Part shown: piece by piece, positions 17,250-26,123 of the stretch
Layout: each line of letters opens with the position of its first letter
How positions within the stretch are numbered: the stretch's first letter is position 1
Assembly (NCBI RefSeq): GCF_014904815.1
Contig: NZ_JACZFR010000032.1
Location: 1 to 64,000, forward strand
Reading direction: 5' to 3'
DNA: 64,000 bases
From: Microbulbifer taiwanensis
GTDB taxonomy: Bacteria > Pseudomonadota > Gammaproteobacteria > Pseudomonadales > Cellvibrionaceae
Notes under the pieces: generated by a model
Told to the model about the DNA's origin: nothing
Seen by the model: only the letters and a program-made list of their open reading frames with translations
The model's database searches: none
Made by a program: the position numbers and the translations under genes

Positions 17250-18251
17250 CTAGAGCGCCATGTCCACCACATAGCGCCCTATTCCGTGGCCGCGGTGCAG
17301 CCTGGCGAGGAACTCCGGCGCCTGCTCGAGGGAAATATCCTCGGCGATGCGCTGCAGCTGCTCGCCGATATACCAGTCGCCGGCGAGCTTCTGCCAGACC
17401 GCCGTCTTCTTCGCCAGCGGCAGCTCGACGCTGTCGACCCCCAGCAGGCTGATACCGCGCAGGATAAACGGGAACACATTGGCCTGGAACTGGGCACCGG
17501 AGGCCATGCCGCAAGCGGCGACACCGCCGCCATAGGCCAGTGACTTGATCACATTGAATAAAGTTTCGCCGCCGACGGTGTCCACCGCCCAGGCCCACAG
17601 CGGCTTGGCCATCGCCTTGCTGGCAAAGGGTGCCAGGGTTTCCCGGTCGATGACCTTCCAGGCGCCGAGGGCGGTCAGGAATTCCGCCGACTCGAGCTTG
17701 CCGGTCACTGCCGCCACGCGAAATCCCAATTTGGCCAGCAGCGCCACCGCTATGGAACCGACACCGCCGGTGGCGCCGGTCACCAGTACCTCGCCGTCCT
17801 CCGGCGTGGCCCCGGCCTCCAGCAGCTTCTCCACACAGAGTCCGGCGGTGAGGCCGGCGGTGCCGAGGATCATTGACTCCCGCGCCGTCAGCCCCGGCGG
17901 CAGCGGCAACGCCCAGCCCGCGGGAATGGCTATGCGCTCGGCGAGCCCCCCGGGAGTGTTCATACCCAGGTCGTAGCCGGTCACCAGTAACTGGTCGCCG
18001 GGTGCATAGGTGCCACTCCTGTCCTCAACCACCCTGCCCACGGCGTCGATGCCGGGGGTGTGCGGATACTCGTCGGTGATGGCGCGATTGCCGAATGCGG
18101 ACAGGGCGTCCTTGAAGTTCAGGGAGGAGTGGGACACCGCCAGCAACAGTGGATTGTCCGGCAGGTCCCGCAGATTCCGATTGACGATCCGCTGGTCGTA
18201 CTTGCCCGGGGCCACTTCCTCTACCCAGATAGCGCGAAAAGTCTTTTCCAT
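17250..18251 (-). CDS. acuI: YhdH/AcuI-type acrylyl-CoA reductase (MDR family)
   Basis: A 333-residue zinc-independent medium-chain dehydrogenase/reductase. The catalytic-domain opening SHSSLNFKDALSAFGN and the NADPH-binding VLVTGATGGVGSIAVALL place it in the YhdH/YhfP group, whose characterised member AcuI reduces acryloyl-CoA to propionyl-CoA with NADPH. In marine bacteria this detoxifies acrylate from DMSP, but no DMSP lyase is in the window, so a housekeeping role is equally likely. The ATG at 18251 begins MEKTFRAIWVEE; upstream codons lack a start signal. It follows sohB by about 80 bases. Confidence 0.88.
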   Translation of the reverse strand: MEKTFRAIWVEEVAPGKYDQRIVNRNLRDLPDNPLLLAVSHSSLNFKDALSAFGNRAITDEYPHTPGIDAVGRVVEDRSGTYAPGDQLLVTGYDLGMNTPGGLAERIAIPAGWALPLPPGLTARESMILGTAGLTAGLCVEKLLEAGATPEDGEVLVTGATGGVGSIAVALLAKLGFRVAAVTGKLESAEFLTALGAWKVIDRETLAPFASKAMAKPLWAWAVDTVGGETLFNVIKSLAYGGGVAACGMASGAQFQANVFPFILRGISLLGVDSVELPLAKKTAVWQKLAGDWYIGEQLQRIAEDISLEQAPEFLARLHRGHGIGRYVVDMAL

Positions 18252-18330
18252 GGCAATGCTTCCTTTTCCTGCCACCGATGCCACTGCGAGGGGTCTGCCA
18301 GTCACCGGTAACCACTCGCCATTGAAACCG

Positions 18331-19515
18331 TCACTGCGCCTGGTGGCGCCAGGCGGCCAGGCGGGAGAAAAAGCGCATCAGTGCGGATTCCACGCCCGCC
18401 TGGGCGGCGAGGCCCATTTTCCTGGCGATATTCTTTTTCTCTTTGTATTCGATCTGATACAGGTCGGCATCCCGCGCACAGCGGGTCAGATACTCGTCGG
18501 AGGTTTTCAGTTCGTCCACCAGGCCGAGATCCAGCGCTCGCTGGCCGAACCAGACTTCCCCGGTGGCCACCCTGGCGATATCCAATTTCGGGCGGTACTC
18601 GGCAACGAAATGCTGGAAAAGCGCGTGTATCTCTTCCAGGTCGCTCTGGAACTTCTCTTTCCCCTCCGGGGTGTTCTCGCCGAACATGGTCACAGTGCGC
18701 TTGAATTCGCCCGCGGTAAACAGCTCGAAATCGACATCGTGGCGCTTGAGCAGGCGATTGAAATTCGGCAGCTGCGCCAGCACGCCGATGGAGCCGAGCA
18801 TTGCGAAAGGTGCCGCCAGGATACGATCGGCAACACAGGCCATCATATAACCTCCGCTGGCCGCCACCTTGTCCACGGCGATGGTCAGGAGGATACCAGC
18901 GCTGCGCACCCGTGCCAGCTGGCTCGCCGCCAGGCCGTAATTGGCCACCATGCCGCCTGGGCTCTCCAGGCACACGACAACTTCATCGCCGGGCTCGGCC
19001 ACTTCCAGCACCGCGGTGATTTCCTCGCGCAGCTGGGACAGCGCACTGGCCTTGATATCGCCGTCGAAGTGCATCACATAGATACGCTTGCGCTCGCCTG
19101 CCGGCTTCTCGGTAATGACTGCCGGCGTATGCTGCTCACCCGCTTCCGCGTCGGCCTCGCCCTGCCCCGGTACGGGGGTCTCCGTACTTTCCAGTCCCGA
19201 CTGCAGGACCTTCTGCTGCGGTTTCTTTTTCTGTTCGGCCTTGTGCTTTTTCGCCAGGGCCTTTTCCTGTGCCTTTTTGTCCCTGGTCAACTGCTTCCTG
19301 CGCCGGGAAAACTCGTGCTTGTCCATGACCGCCTCGAGCAGCGTCTCCTTGAACTGCTCGTAGCGATCATTCAGGTGGGTAACACTGATATGTCCCTGCA
19401 CCCGCTCCTTCAGGTGCTCGCGATTAGCGACAATAAAACCGATGATGACCAACAGGGCGACGACGATGGTCACCACCTTGGCCAGGAACAGGCCGTATTC
19501 GATGAGAAATTCCAC
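18331..19515 (-). CDS. sohB: Probable inner-membrane serine protease SohB
   Basis: A 394-residue SppA/SohB (S49) peptidase. It has an N-terminal membrane anchor (VVTIVVALLVIIGFIVAN), a Lys/Glu-rich linker from about residue 65 to 105, and then the protease core: the KRIYVMHFDGDIKA region supplies the catalytic-lysine strand and the serine sits in KVAASGGYMMAC near residue 220. E. coli SohB is about 45 residues shorter; the extra length lies in the charged linker. SohB is a periplasm-facing quality-control protease. It lies between acuI and a small membrane-protein gene on one strand. Confidence 0.88.
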   Translation of the reverse strand: MEFLIEYGLFLAKVVTIVVALLVIIGFIVANREHLKERVQGHISVTHLNDRYEQFKETLLEAVMDKHEFSRRRKQLTRDKKAQEKALAKKHKAEQKKKPQQKVLQSGLESTETPVPGQGEADAEAGEQHTPAVITEKPAGERKRIYVMHFDGDIKASALSQLREEITAVLEVAEPGDEVVVCLESPGGMVANYGLAASQLARVRSAGILLTIAVDKVAASGGYMMACVADRILAAPFAMLGSIGVLAQLPNFNRLLKRHDVDFELFTAGEFKRTVTMFGENTPEGKEKFQSDLEEIHALFQHFVAEYRPKLDIARVATGEVWFGQRALDLGLVDELKTSDEYLTRCARDADLYQIEYKEKKNIARKMGLAAQAGVESALMRFFSRLAAWRHQAQ

Positions 19516-19560
19516 TAAGACTCCAGATTGCTACCTTGCGTATTCAGAATTATCGGCGAT

Positions 19561-20211
19561 TCACTGCCACTCGTTAAGCGCCGAAGTCGCCTGCTGGTTC
19601 AGCGGTCGCGCCAGCAGGCCGTTATGGCTGATACGCACTTCGTACACGGCGCCGTCCTCCATCGGCAGAAAGGTCGCACTGCCGTATACCGCGTCCACGA
19701 ACGACAGCCTGTTATCCAAACCGCGCAGCGACTGCCACACATCGACACCGTAATTACTGCCGTCCAATGCGTGAACCGAGCGCTCTCTGGTGCGCTCATC
19801 CTGCAGGGTGAGATAGCGACCGCTGAGGCGATCCAGGCGGTAGGCGGGCTGGATTCCCCAGCGTGCCAACGGCCCCTTCCATTTCAGCATACGCGCGTCG
19901 AGTTGCCACTGGTCACCGTGCAATTCAAACTGCTGGGCCAGGCCGTCCTCATCGGAGAATTTCGCATCGAAACGCTGCTCGCCGGTCTTGCGGAACGACA
20001 GGGTGCCGACGCTATGTTCCTCAGCCAGGTTGCGGTAACTGTAGACATCCGCGGCCACCAGCACGATCAGCAGGGCGGCGCCGAGAAACAGCAGGCCGAC
20101 TGTGCCGCGAATGAATCCGAACACCCAGCTGCCGTTGAGCAGCACCCTGCCCCCCCAGAACACCATCAGCAGCGCCAGAATTGAGATCAGAAAGGTAATG
20201 GCGATATACAT
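19561..20211 (-). CDS. Conserved membrane protein of unknown function
   Basis: A 216-residue protein with two N-terminal hydrophobic helices (MYIAITFLISILALLMVFW and GTVGLLFLGAALLIVLVA) and a soluble domain of about 150 residues rich in beta-type sequence (DGLAQQFELHGDQWQLDARM). I do not recognise a characterised family. It sits 59 bases after nudC and 45 bases before sohB on the same strand, so it is probably transcribed with them. Confidence 0.75.
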   Translation of the reverse strand: MYIAITFLISILALLMVFWGGRVLLNGSWVFGFIRGTVGLLFLGAALLIVLVAADVYSYRNLAEEHSVGTLSFRKTGEQRFDAKFSDEDGLAQQFELHGDQWQLDARMLKWKGPLARWGIQPAYRLDRLSGRYLTLQDERTRERSVHALDGSNYGVDVWQSLRGLDNRLSFVDAVYGSATFLPMEDGAVYEVRISHNGLLARPLNQQATSALNEWQ

Positions 20212-20270
20212 AGTATTGTCGGGCTCCGTATTTTTAACCCACCGCGGAAACGGGACGGCTCAAAAGCGCT

Positions 20271-21074
20271 TCATTTGCCGGCCAACTGCGCGAAAGTGCG
20301 GATCAGTTGCCCGGACAGTGTCTGCGGCGACGGCAGTTCCGGCAGCGCGCTGTAGTGAAACCACTGCGCTTCGGAGATCTCTTCGCGATCCGGTTTCAGC
20401 TCCCCGCCCGAGCACTCGGCCAGGAAGCCGAGCATCAACTGGCCGGGAAAGGGCCACGGCTGGCTGCCAATATAACGACTCGCCCCCACCTCCAGTCCAA
20501 CCTCCTCACGCACTTCGCGCGCCAGTGCCTGCTCGGCATTTTCACCCGGCTCGATAAACCCGGCCAGCGCCGTGTATTTCGAGTAGCGATTGCCCGTGTG
20601 ACGTGCCAGCAGGCACTCCTCCCCGCGGGTTACCAGCATGATGACACAGGGAGAAATGCGCGGATACACCGCCAGCTGGCAGGAGGGGCAGACTCGTGCG
20701 CGGTCGTTGGGGTGATACTCGGTCTCACTGCCGCAGCGGCCACAGAAACGGTGGTCACCGTCCCAGTTCACCACCTGCAGGGCGCGCCCGGCCAGTGCGA
20801 AATGTGATTCGTCGACCTGCCCGAGCAGGCTGCGCAGGCCGCGCCAGTCACAACCGTCGACGTCGATTTGACGGGAGAGCAGGTGTACTCCGCAGGCGTG
20901 TCCCGCCAGCTCTCCCAGGTAGTGGCTGTGGAGCACTGCATCGGGGGGCAGCACACTGTTACCGTGCAAGAACTGATCGCCGCAGCACAGCAGCTGCCCG
21001 TCGGCTATCAGGATGTGCCTGGCCATCGCCGGCAGGGGCCATACGCTGGCGGCAGGCATGAAAATATCGCTCAA
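20271..21074 (-). CDS. nudC: NAD(+) diphosphatase / NAD-decapping enzyme NudC
   Basis: A 267-residue NudC. The zinc ribbon is complete (CGRCGSE followed by CPSC), the Nudix box reads GFIEPGENAEQALAREVREE, and the NudC-specific SQPWPFPGQLMLGF motif follows. The enzyme hydrolyses NAD(H) to NMN and AMP and removes NAD caps from RNA 5' ends. Length matches the family (257 residues in E. coli). It is followed by the membrane protein gene and preceded, 100 bases away, by fimL; the nudC-fimL pairing is the one I recall from Pseudomonas. Confidence 0.95.
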   Translation of the reverse strand: MSDIFMPAASVWPLPAMARHILIADGQLLCCGDQFLHGNSVLPPDAVLHSHYLGELAGHACGVHLLSRQIDVDGCDWRGLRSLLGQVDESHFALAGRALQVVNWDGDHRFCGRCGSETEYHPNDRARVCPSCQLAVYPRISPCVIMLVTRGEECLLARHTGNRYSKYTALAGFIEPGENAEQALAREVREEVGLEVGASRYIGSQPWPFPGQLMLGFLAECSGGELKPDREEISEAQWFHYSALPELPSPQTLSGQLIRTFAQLAGK

Positions 21075-21174
21075 TACTTAACTCCAAGACCGCTCAGGGC
21101 TGCACTCCTGATCCACCCAGGGGGCTGCACTCCAGCACTACCAAGACTGCCTTACAGATCCGCTCGGGTCCCGC

Positions 21175-22872
21175 TCAGGCCACCTCTACCGGGTAGCCGA
21201 GGGCGTCGAGACTCTCCATGGCGAGATTCAGGGACTGCCTGTCCGCCTGGCGGTGCAGCTTCACCTCGCCGAGGTAGTATTCCAGGCTGATAATGGCATC
21301 TGCGAAGATGTCCAGGGACTGCTCTATCGCAGGCGCGGCATCGCGCTGCTCCATGACCGTTTCGACAAAGTCCACCAGCCGCTCGACCACCGCCGCGGCG
21401 TGGCGCAGGTTGAGCACCACCAGGCCGCCGCGCACCGAGTTGAGAGTGGTGGAGACATTGCGGATATGGCCGTGGTCGAAACCCGACTCGGCGTAGGAAG
21501 CCAGGGCGCGCTTGATCAGCGACAGGCCGGCCTCGGCCTCCTTCAACACCGCCACCTCGGCTTCCGCCAGCTGGCTGTGCTCCAGGGCAACATCCGCATG
21601 CCCGTATTCATCGACATCAATACAGGAGCTCTGGCGCAGCGCGCGGATGGTGCTGTCCACCATCAGGACCTGGCCGGTCAGCTTCTGCAGCGCGGCTTCG
21701 GCGACAGAACCGCCGGCACCGGCACTGCTGCGGTATTCCTGCACAGCGTTGCGCAGCCCCTCGCCGACCCTTCTGAAATTCAGCAATTGCAGTGTGCTGG
21801 CGATACGCTGCAGGGTGCCCACCAGGCCGTCCTCATCGTCCAGTCCGGTGACCCCGATCATCTCCACATCGTCCAGCATGCGGCGCACACCGGACAACTC
21901 CTCGTCCAGTGCACTCGCCACAGCGCTGATTGCAGTGGCACCTGGTCCGCCGAGGCTGGCCCGCTCGCGCTCCAGCTCTGCCTCGTCGTATCCCAGGGAA
22001 CCCGCCGAAAAAGCATCCAGCATTTTGGCGCCCTGGCCACTGGGCGCCGACAGCGCCAGCCAGTAGAGACTCTCCTTCAGCAACACCGGCGGCGCCGGCT
22101 GGTCCAGTGCCGCATCGCCCTCTTTCTGCAGGGCGCGCAGGCGCCGATCGAACATGCTAAATACCATGACCCGCGAGCGATTGATGTGCATCTCCCGCGA
22201 TGCCATTCCGCCGAGTGCGGCGCCGGCCACGGCCCAAAGCCGCCCGTTGGGGCGCCCCGCCGAGATACTGGCCACGCGCTGCAGCGCGCGCGCCATCATG
22301 GTGTAGGCCGGTTTACAGGGTTTGCCCTGCAGCAGCGCCAGCAGACCCACCTGGTACATATGGCGGAAGCGGCGCACGAAATTGCGCAGGTCCTCCGACA
22401 TGACTGCCGACGACACGGCGCCGGGCACATTCGCATCCAGGCGGCAGCGGAAAAAATGACTCTCCGGGACCGGCGGCTGCGAGCGCGCCGAGCGCAGGTT
22501 GTTGATATAGGGGATCAGCAGCTCCGGACGCGCCGTGCCGCGGTTCTGGACAAAGTCGAGATAGCGGGTCACCACATAGAAACCGGTCCCCAGTGCCTCC
22601 ATCAGGTCACCGGCTGCCTCCTGGCGCCCTTCCTGCAGGTCGGCCAGCGCACTGAGCATCTCCTGGGCCAGCAACTCTCCCGCGTGCAGCTGCACCATCT
22701 GCAGTACACCGCTCACCTGGCGCATGGCGGAGAGGCACAGCTCCAGCGAATGCCGGTTGTTTTGATCCGCTGCGAACTGGTCGAGATAAGCCGCGGCGCC
22801 ATCCACGGCGACCACCAGCTCATCCTTGACCACATTGACAGAAGTTATATTGATATCGCGCAATTCAGCCAC
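21175..22872 (-). CDS. fimL: FimL-like regulator (ChpA N-terminal homologue)
   Basis: A 565-residue soluble, helical protein related to the N-terminal non-signalling region of the pilus chemotaxis kinase ChpA; the HPt-like segments start YLDQFAADQNNRHSLELCLS and VSTTLNSVRGGLVVLNLRHA. In ChpA phosphotransfer domains a histidine sits in an xxHxxKG motif; here no such motif is seen, as in FimL. Pseudomonas FimL supports type IV pilus assembly and cAMP signalling via CyaB and FimV. No other pilus genes are in the window. It is divergent from nhaB, with 379 bases between. Confidence 0.8.
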   Translation of the reverse strand: MAELRDINITSVNVVKDELVVAVDGAAAYLDQFAADQNNRHSLELCLSAMRQVSGVLQMVQLHAGELLAQEMLSALADLQEGRQEAAGDLMEALGTGFYVVTRYLDFVQNRGTARPELLIPYINNLRSARSQPPVPESHFFRCRLDANVPGAVSSAVMSEDLRNFVRRFRHMYQVGLLALLQGKPCKPAYTMMARALQRVASISAGRPNGRLWAVAGAALGGMASREMHINRSRVMVFSMFDRRLRALQKEGDAALDQPAPPVLLKESLYWLALSAPSGQGAKMLDAFSAGSLGYDEAELERERASLGGPGATAISAVASALDEELSGVRRMLDDVEMIGVTGLDDEDGLVGTLQRIASTLQLLNFRRVGEGLRNAVQEYRSSAGAGGSVAEAALQKLTGQVLMVDSTIRALRQSSCIDVDEYGHADVALEHSQLAEAEVAVLKEAEAGLSLIKRALASYAESGFDHGHIRNVSTTLNSVRGGLVVLNLRHAAAVVERLVDFVETVMEQRDAAPAIEQSLDIFADAIISLEYYLGEVKLHRQADRQSLNLAMESLDALGYPVEVA

Positions 22873-23251
22873 TGACTACACCGCTGCACTCTTCATTCGT
22901 TGTACAAATCCCGACCAAACAAGAGTGATCTGGCCGGGAACAGAGCAATTTATACCAAACCTGCCAAGAGTCCACCTTTCCGCCGACGATTTCCACCGAA
23001 CAATCGACAAAACTGCGGCCAGCGGAGCATCCAGCAGTGGAAATTGGTAAAACCACTTGAATTTCCGCCCAAAATAAGTAGCGTTTGGCACTGCCGCGAC
23101 AGACGCGCATGTCCTGACCTGACGACAGCCACACCGTTTGCCGGGCTTAAACCGCCGCTACGGGGCGGTATTCCCTATGCCGCGGAACCCCGCACCAACC
23201 GGGGCTCACCAGCCCGTCCGGCGGGCGACGCGGTTAACCAAGGAAGTAAGA
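22873..23251. other. Divergent intergenic region of fimL and nhaB
   Basis: About 380 bases without a gene. The left half is relatively AT-rich and should hold both promoters, though I cannot fix them. The right half (from about 23141) is GC-rich and strongly self-complementary; it is listed separately as the nhaB leader. Confidence 0.6.
23141..23246 (+). promoter_or_regulatory. Structured 5' leader of nhaB, candidate cation riboswitch
   Basis: Three hairpins can form: ACCGCC/GGCGGT (23151-23156 with 23164-23169, loop GCTACGG), CCCC/GGGG (23188-23191 with 23201-23204) and GCCCG/CGGGC (23212-23216 with 23222-23226). Two alternatives compete with them: TTAAACCGC (23147-23155) with GCGGTTAA (23230-23237), just before the AAGGAAG ribosome binding site, and CGGGCT (23142-23147) with AGCCCG (23211-23216). 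Such switching next to a Shine-Dalgarno is riboswitch-like. Position before a Na+/H+ antiporter suggests a sodium or lithium sensor, but the class is not established. Confidence 0.4.
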
Positions 23252-24787
23252 ATGAACACCTACAATAATGCCCTCACCGCTTCCGGCGGCGGCTTCGGCC
23301 GCGCCTTTACCGACAACTTTCTGGGGGAGGCACCCGATTGGTACAAGTTTGCCATCGCCGCATTTTTGATCATCAACCCACTGATTCTCTATGTCAGCGG
23401 CCCCTTTGTCACCGGCTGGGTGCTGATTGCCGAGTTTATTTTTACTCTCGCCATGGCGCTCAAGTGCTATCCGCTGCAGCCCGGGGGCCTGCTGGCCATT
23501 GAGGCGGTGCTGCTGGGCATGACCAGCACCGATGCCGTCTATCACGAAGTGACGGAAAACTTTGAAGTGATACTGCTGCTGATGTTTATGGTGGCCGGCA
23601 TCTATTTTATGAAGAGCCTGCTGCTTTTCGTCTTCACCAAGATCCTGATCAACGTCAACTCCAAGACAATGCTGTCACTGCTGTTCTGTGCAGTGTCGGC
23701 AGTCCTGTCGGCGTTTCTCGATGCCTTGACCGTGACCGCGGTACTGATCGCGGTTGCCGTGGGCTTCTATTCGGTCTATCACCGGGTGGCCTCCAACCAG
23801 CCCCACCATCACCACGACCACGACCACTCCAATGACGATCAGGTGGTCGAGTACCACCGCGAAGACCTGGACCAGTTCCGCGCCTACCTGCGCAGCCTGA
23901 TCATGCACGGCGCCGTGGGTACTGCCCTGGGCGGTGTCTGCACCCTGGTGGGCGAACCGCAGAACCTGCTGATTGCGGAGAAGGCCGGCTGGGAATTCGT
24001 GCAGTTTTTCCTGAATATGGCGCCGGTCACCATACCTACCTTCTTTGCCGGTCTCGCCACCTGCGCCCTCCTGGAAAAGAGCGGAATCTGCGGCTACGGC
24101 GCCAAGCTGCCGAGCGCTGTGCGCGAAGTGCTAGTGAACTTTTCCCGCGAGGAGGAGAAGAAGCGCACATCCAGGGATGTGGCGGAACTCTGGACCCAGG
24201 GCATAGTTGCCATGCTGTTGGTACTGGCGCTGGCATTTCACGTGGCCGAAGTGGGCATAATCGGCCTGATGATTATCGTGCTGCTGACCGCGTTTAACGG
24301 CGTGGTGCAGGAAGCGCGTATCGGTCATGCTTTCGAAGAGGCACTGCCGTTTACCGCACTGCTGGTGGTCTTCTTTGCCATAGTCGCGGTGATCCACCAG
24401 CAGCACCTGTTCGAGCCGGTCACCCACTTTGTACTGGGACTCGAGCCCTCACAGCAGCCGGGCATGCTGTTCCTGGCCAACGGCATACTGTCGATGATCA
24501 GCGACAATGTGTTCGTGGCGACCGTGTATATCAACGAAGTGAAGGCTGCGCTCACCGCCGGCGAAATCACCCGCGAGCATTTCGACAAGCTTGCCATCGC
24601 GATCAATACCGGCACCAATCTGCCAAGCGTGGCGACACCCAACGGCCAGGCAGCCTTCCTGTTCCTGCTGACCTCGGCGCTGGCGCCGCTGATCCGGCTG
24701 TCCTACGGTCGCATGGTGCTGATGGCCCTGCCCTATACGGTAGTGCTCAGCATTGTGGCTATGGTTTGTGTGGTTTACGCGATCTAA
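23252..24787 (+). CDS. nhaB: Na+/H+ antiporter NhaB
   Basis: A 511-residue NhaB of the ion-transporter superfamily, with about a dozen membrane segments. It contains the family landmarks GEAPDWYK near the N-terminus, [32 protein letters not shown] and the C-terminal [16 protein letters not shown] and [18 protein letters not shown]. It expels Na+ in exchange for protons. Start 23252 has AAGGAAG upstream and gives the family's N-terminus. An unusual His/Asp-rich stretch ([13 protein letters not shown], around residues 184-196) lies in a loop. It is preceded by a structured leader and converges with dnaQ across a 90-bp repeat. Confidence 0.96.
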   Translation: MNTYNNALTASGGGFGRAFTDNFLGEAPDWYKFAIAAFLIINPLILYVSGPFVTGWVLIAEFIFTLAMALKCYPLQPGGLLAIEAVLLGMTSTDAVYHEVTENFEVILLLMFMVAGIYFMKSLLLFVFTKILINVNSKTMLSLLFCAVSAVLSAFLDALTVTAVLIAVAVGFYSVYHRVASNQPHHHHDHDHSNDDQVVEYHREDLDQFRAYLRSLIMHGAVGTALGGVCTLVGEPQNLLIAEKAGWEFVQFFLNMAPVTIPTFFAGLATCALLEKSGICGYGAKLPSAVREVLVNFSREEEKKRTSRDVAELWTQGIVAMLLVLALAFHVAEVGIIGLMIIVLLTAFNGVVQEARIGHAFEEALPFTALLVVFFAIVAVIHQQHLFEPVTHFVLGLEPSQQPGMLFLANGILSMISDNVFVATVYINEVKAALTAGEITREHFDKLAIAINTGTNLPSVATPNGQAAFLFLLTSALAPLIRLSYGRMVLMALPYTVVLSIVAMVCVVYAI

Positions 24788-24790
24788 TTG

Positions 24791-24880
24791 AATGCGGACA
24801 AATCTGCCGGGAGCAGATTTGGATAGCCGCAGGCTGCCCGCAACGCGGGTGAGGCACAGGGATGTGCCTCGTCAATGCGG
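24791..24880. repeat. 90-bp three-hairpin repeat, copy 1
   Basis: The unit starts and ends with AATGCGG and contains three hairpins: AAATCTGC/GCAGATTT, GCCCGC/GCGGGT and GAGGCACA/TGTGCCTC. It begins three bases after the nhaB stop and lies between converging genes. About 92% identical, by my count of seven differences, to 46798-46887 over the full length with no gap. Possibly a terminator-like dispersed element. Confidence 0.88.
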
Positions 24881-24900
24881 AATTGCGGCTGTTCCGCATT
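24874..24900. terminator. Hairpin at the dnaQ end
   Basis: AATGCGGAA (24874-24882) pairs perfectly with TTCCGCATT (24892-24900); the right arm touches the dnaQ stop codon. It extends the repeat unit and may help end transcription from either side. No clear U-tract, so termination is uncertain. Confidence 0.4.
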
Positions 24901-25622
24901 TACCAGAAGTGTTTGCCCGCAGATTTTTCCAGCAGCGCCAGCATGGACTGGTGCCCCTCCATCTCCTCTGTGCTCGCCTGCAACACCGATAGCGGCGCGC
25001 GATCCGCGGCCAGCCTGCGGATGGTACCGGCCGCCGGATCGCGCTGCTCACCGCTTTCCTCGTCATTTGACTGCTGATCGCCGGCCAGCGCCAGGTCTGT
25101 CTGGCCGCCGGTCATCATCAGGTAGACGTCGGCGAGAATTTCCGCATCCAGCAGTGCGCCGTGCAGGTCGCGCTGCGAATTGTCGACGAAGTAGCGCTTG
25201 CACAGGGCGTCCAGGTTGTTTTTCTGCCCCGGGTGCTTTTCCCGCGCCAGCGCCAGCGTATCCAGCACACTGCAATGCGCCGCGACGCTCTGCCAGCGCG
25301 GGCTGCCGAGCAGCTTCAGCTCCCAGTTGATAAAGCCGACGTCGAAGGGCGCGTTGTGAATGACCAGTTCGGCGCCCTCGCAGAAGGTCATAAACTCATC
25401 GGCAATCTGGGCGAAGACCGGCTTGTCCACCAGAAACTCGTTGGTGATGCCATGCACTTCGATCGCACCGTCATCCACTTCCCGCTCGGGGTTGATGTAC
25501 TGGTGATAGTGGCGCCCCGTGAGTTTGCGATTGACCAGCTCGACACAGCCGATTTCGATAATCCGGTGACCCGTCTTCGGGTCGAGACCGGTAGTTTCGG
25601 TATCAAGAACAACCTGACGCAT
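24900..25622 (-). CDS. dnaQ: DNA polymerase III epsilon subunit (3'-5' proofreading exonuclease)
   Basis: A 240-residue DnaQ of the DEDDh exonuclease superfamily. Exo I is LDTETTGLD, Exo II includes HNAPFDVGFINWEL, and Exo III has HGALLDAEILADVYLMM with the catalytic His and Asp. The C-terminal tail after residue 185 is the polymerase-alpha binding part. It proofreads during replication. The start is MRQVVLDTETTG, directly at the catalytic core. It lies 11 bases after rnhA on the same strand, so the two form an operon, unlike the divergent dnaQ/rnhA pair of E. coli. Confidence 0.96.
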   Translation of the reverse strand: MRQVVLDTETTGLDPKTGHRIIEIGCVELVNRKLTGRHYHQYINPEREVDDGAIEVHGITNEFLVDKPVFAQIADEFMTFCEGAELVIHNAPFDVGFINWELKLLGSPRWQSVAAHCSVLDTLALAREKHPGQKNNLDALCKRYFVDNSQRDLHGALLDAEILADVYLMMTGGQTDLALAGDQQSNDEESGEQRDPAAGTIRRLAADRAPLSVLQASTEEMEGHQSMLALLEKSAGKHFW

Positions 25623-25633
25623 TTACAGCCCTC

Positions 25634-26071
25634 TCAGCTCCCCATTTCGTCGATGCCGCGATTGGCCAATTCATCGGCGCGTTCGTTGCCTGGATGGCCG
25701 GCATGCCCCTTGACCCAGTGCCAGTGCACCTGGTGGTCAGCAATGCTTTCGTCCAGTGCGCGCCATAGATCGGCATTTTTTACCGGCTTCTTACTAGCCG
25801 TTTTCCAGCCGTTCTTCTTCCAGTTGTTGATCCAGCTGGTAATGCCCTGTCGCAGGTACTGGGAATCGGTGTGCAGGTCGACGCGACAGGGTTGCCGCAA
25901 GGCTTCCAGTGCTTTGATCGCCGCCAGCAGCTCCATGCGGTTGTTGGTGGTATGAGCCTCGCCGCCGAACAGTTCTTTTTCCGCATCGCCGTGCACCAGC
26001 AAAGCGCCCCAGCCTCCCGGGCCCGGATTACCCCGGCAGGCGCCATCGGTGTAAATGGTAACTTGTTTCAA
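25634..26071 (-). CDS. rnhA: Ribonuclease HI
   Basis: A 145-residue RNase HI. The catalytic residues are in [17 protein letters not shown] (Asp), [10 protein letters not shown] (Glu), [11 protein letters not shown] (Asp) and [10 protein letters not shown] (Asp), with the handle region after [16 protein letters not shown]. It degrades RNA in RNA-DNA hybrids. Length is close to E. coli RnhA (155). It is followed by dnaQ after 11 bases and preceded by a methyltransferase gene with a 52-base gap. Confidence 0.97.
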   Translation of the reverse strand: MKQVTIYTDGACRGNPGPGGWGALLVHGDAEKELFGGEAHTTNNRMELLAAIKALEALRQPCRVDLHTDSQYLRQGITSWINNWKKNGWKTASKKPVKNADLWRALDESIADHQVHWHWVKGHAGHPGNERADELANRGIDEMGS

Positions 26072-26123
26072 ATCGAATACTTATCTGTGGAAAAAGCGCG
26101 GCCCGTGGCAATTCTGCAGGATT

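Noticed and set aside
21253..22875. 540-residue open frame opposite fimL
   Set aside because: Antisense shadow with His/Gln-rich, unstructured composition.
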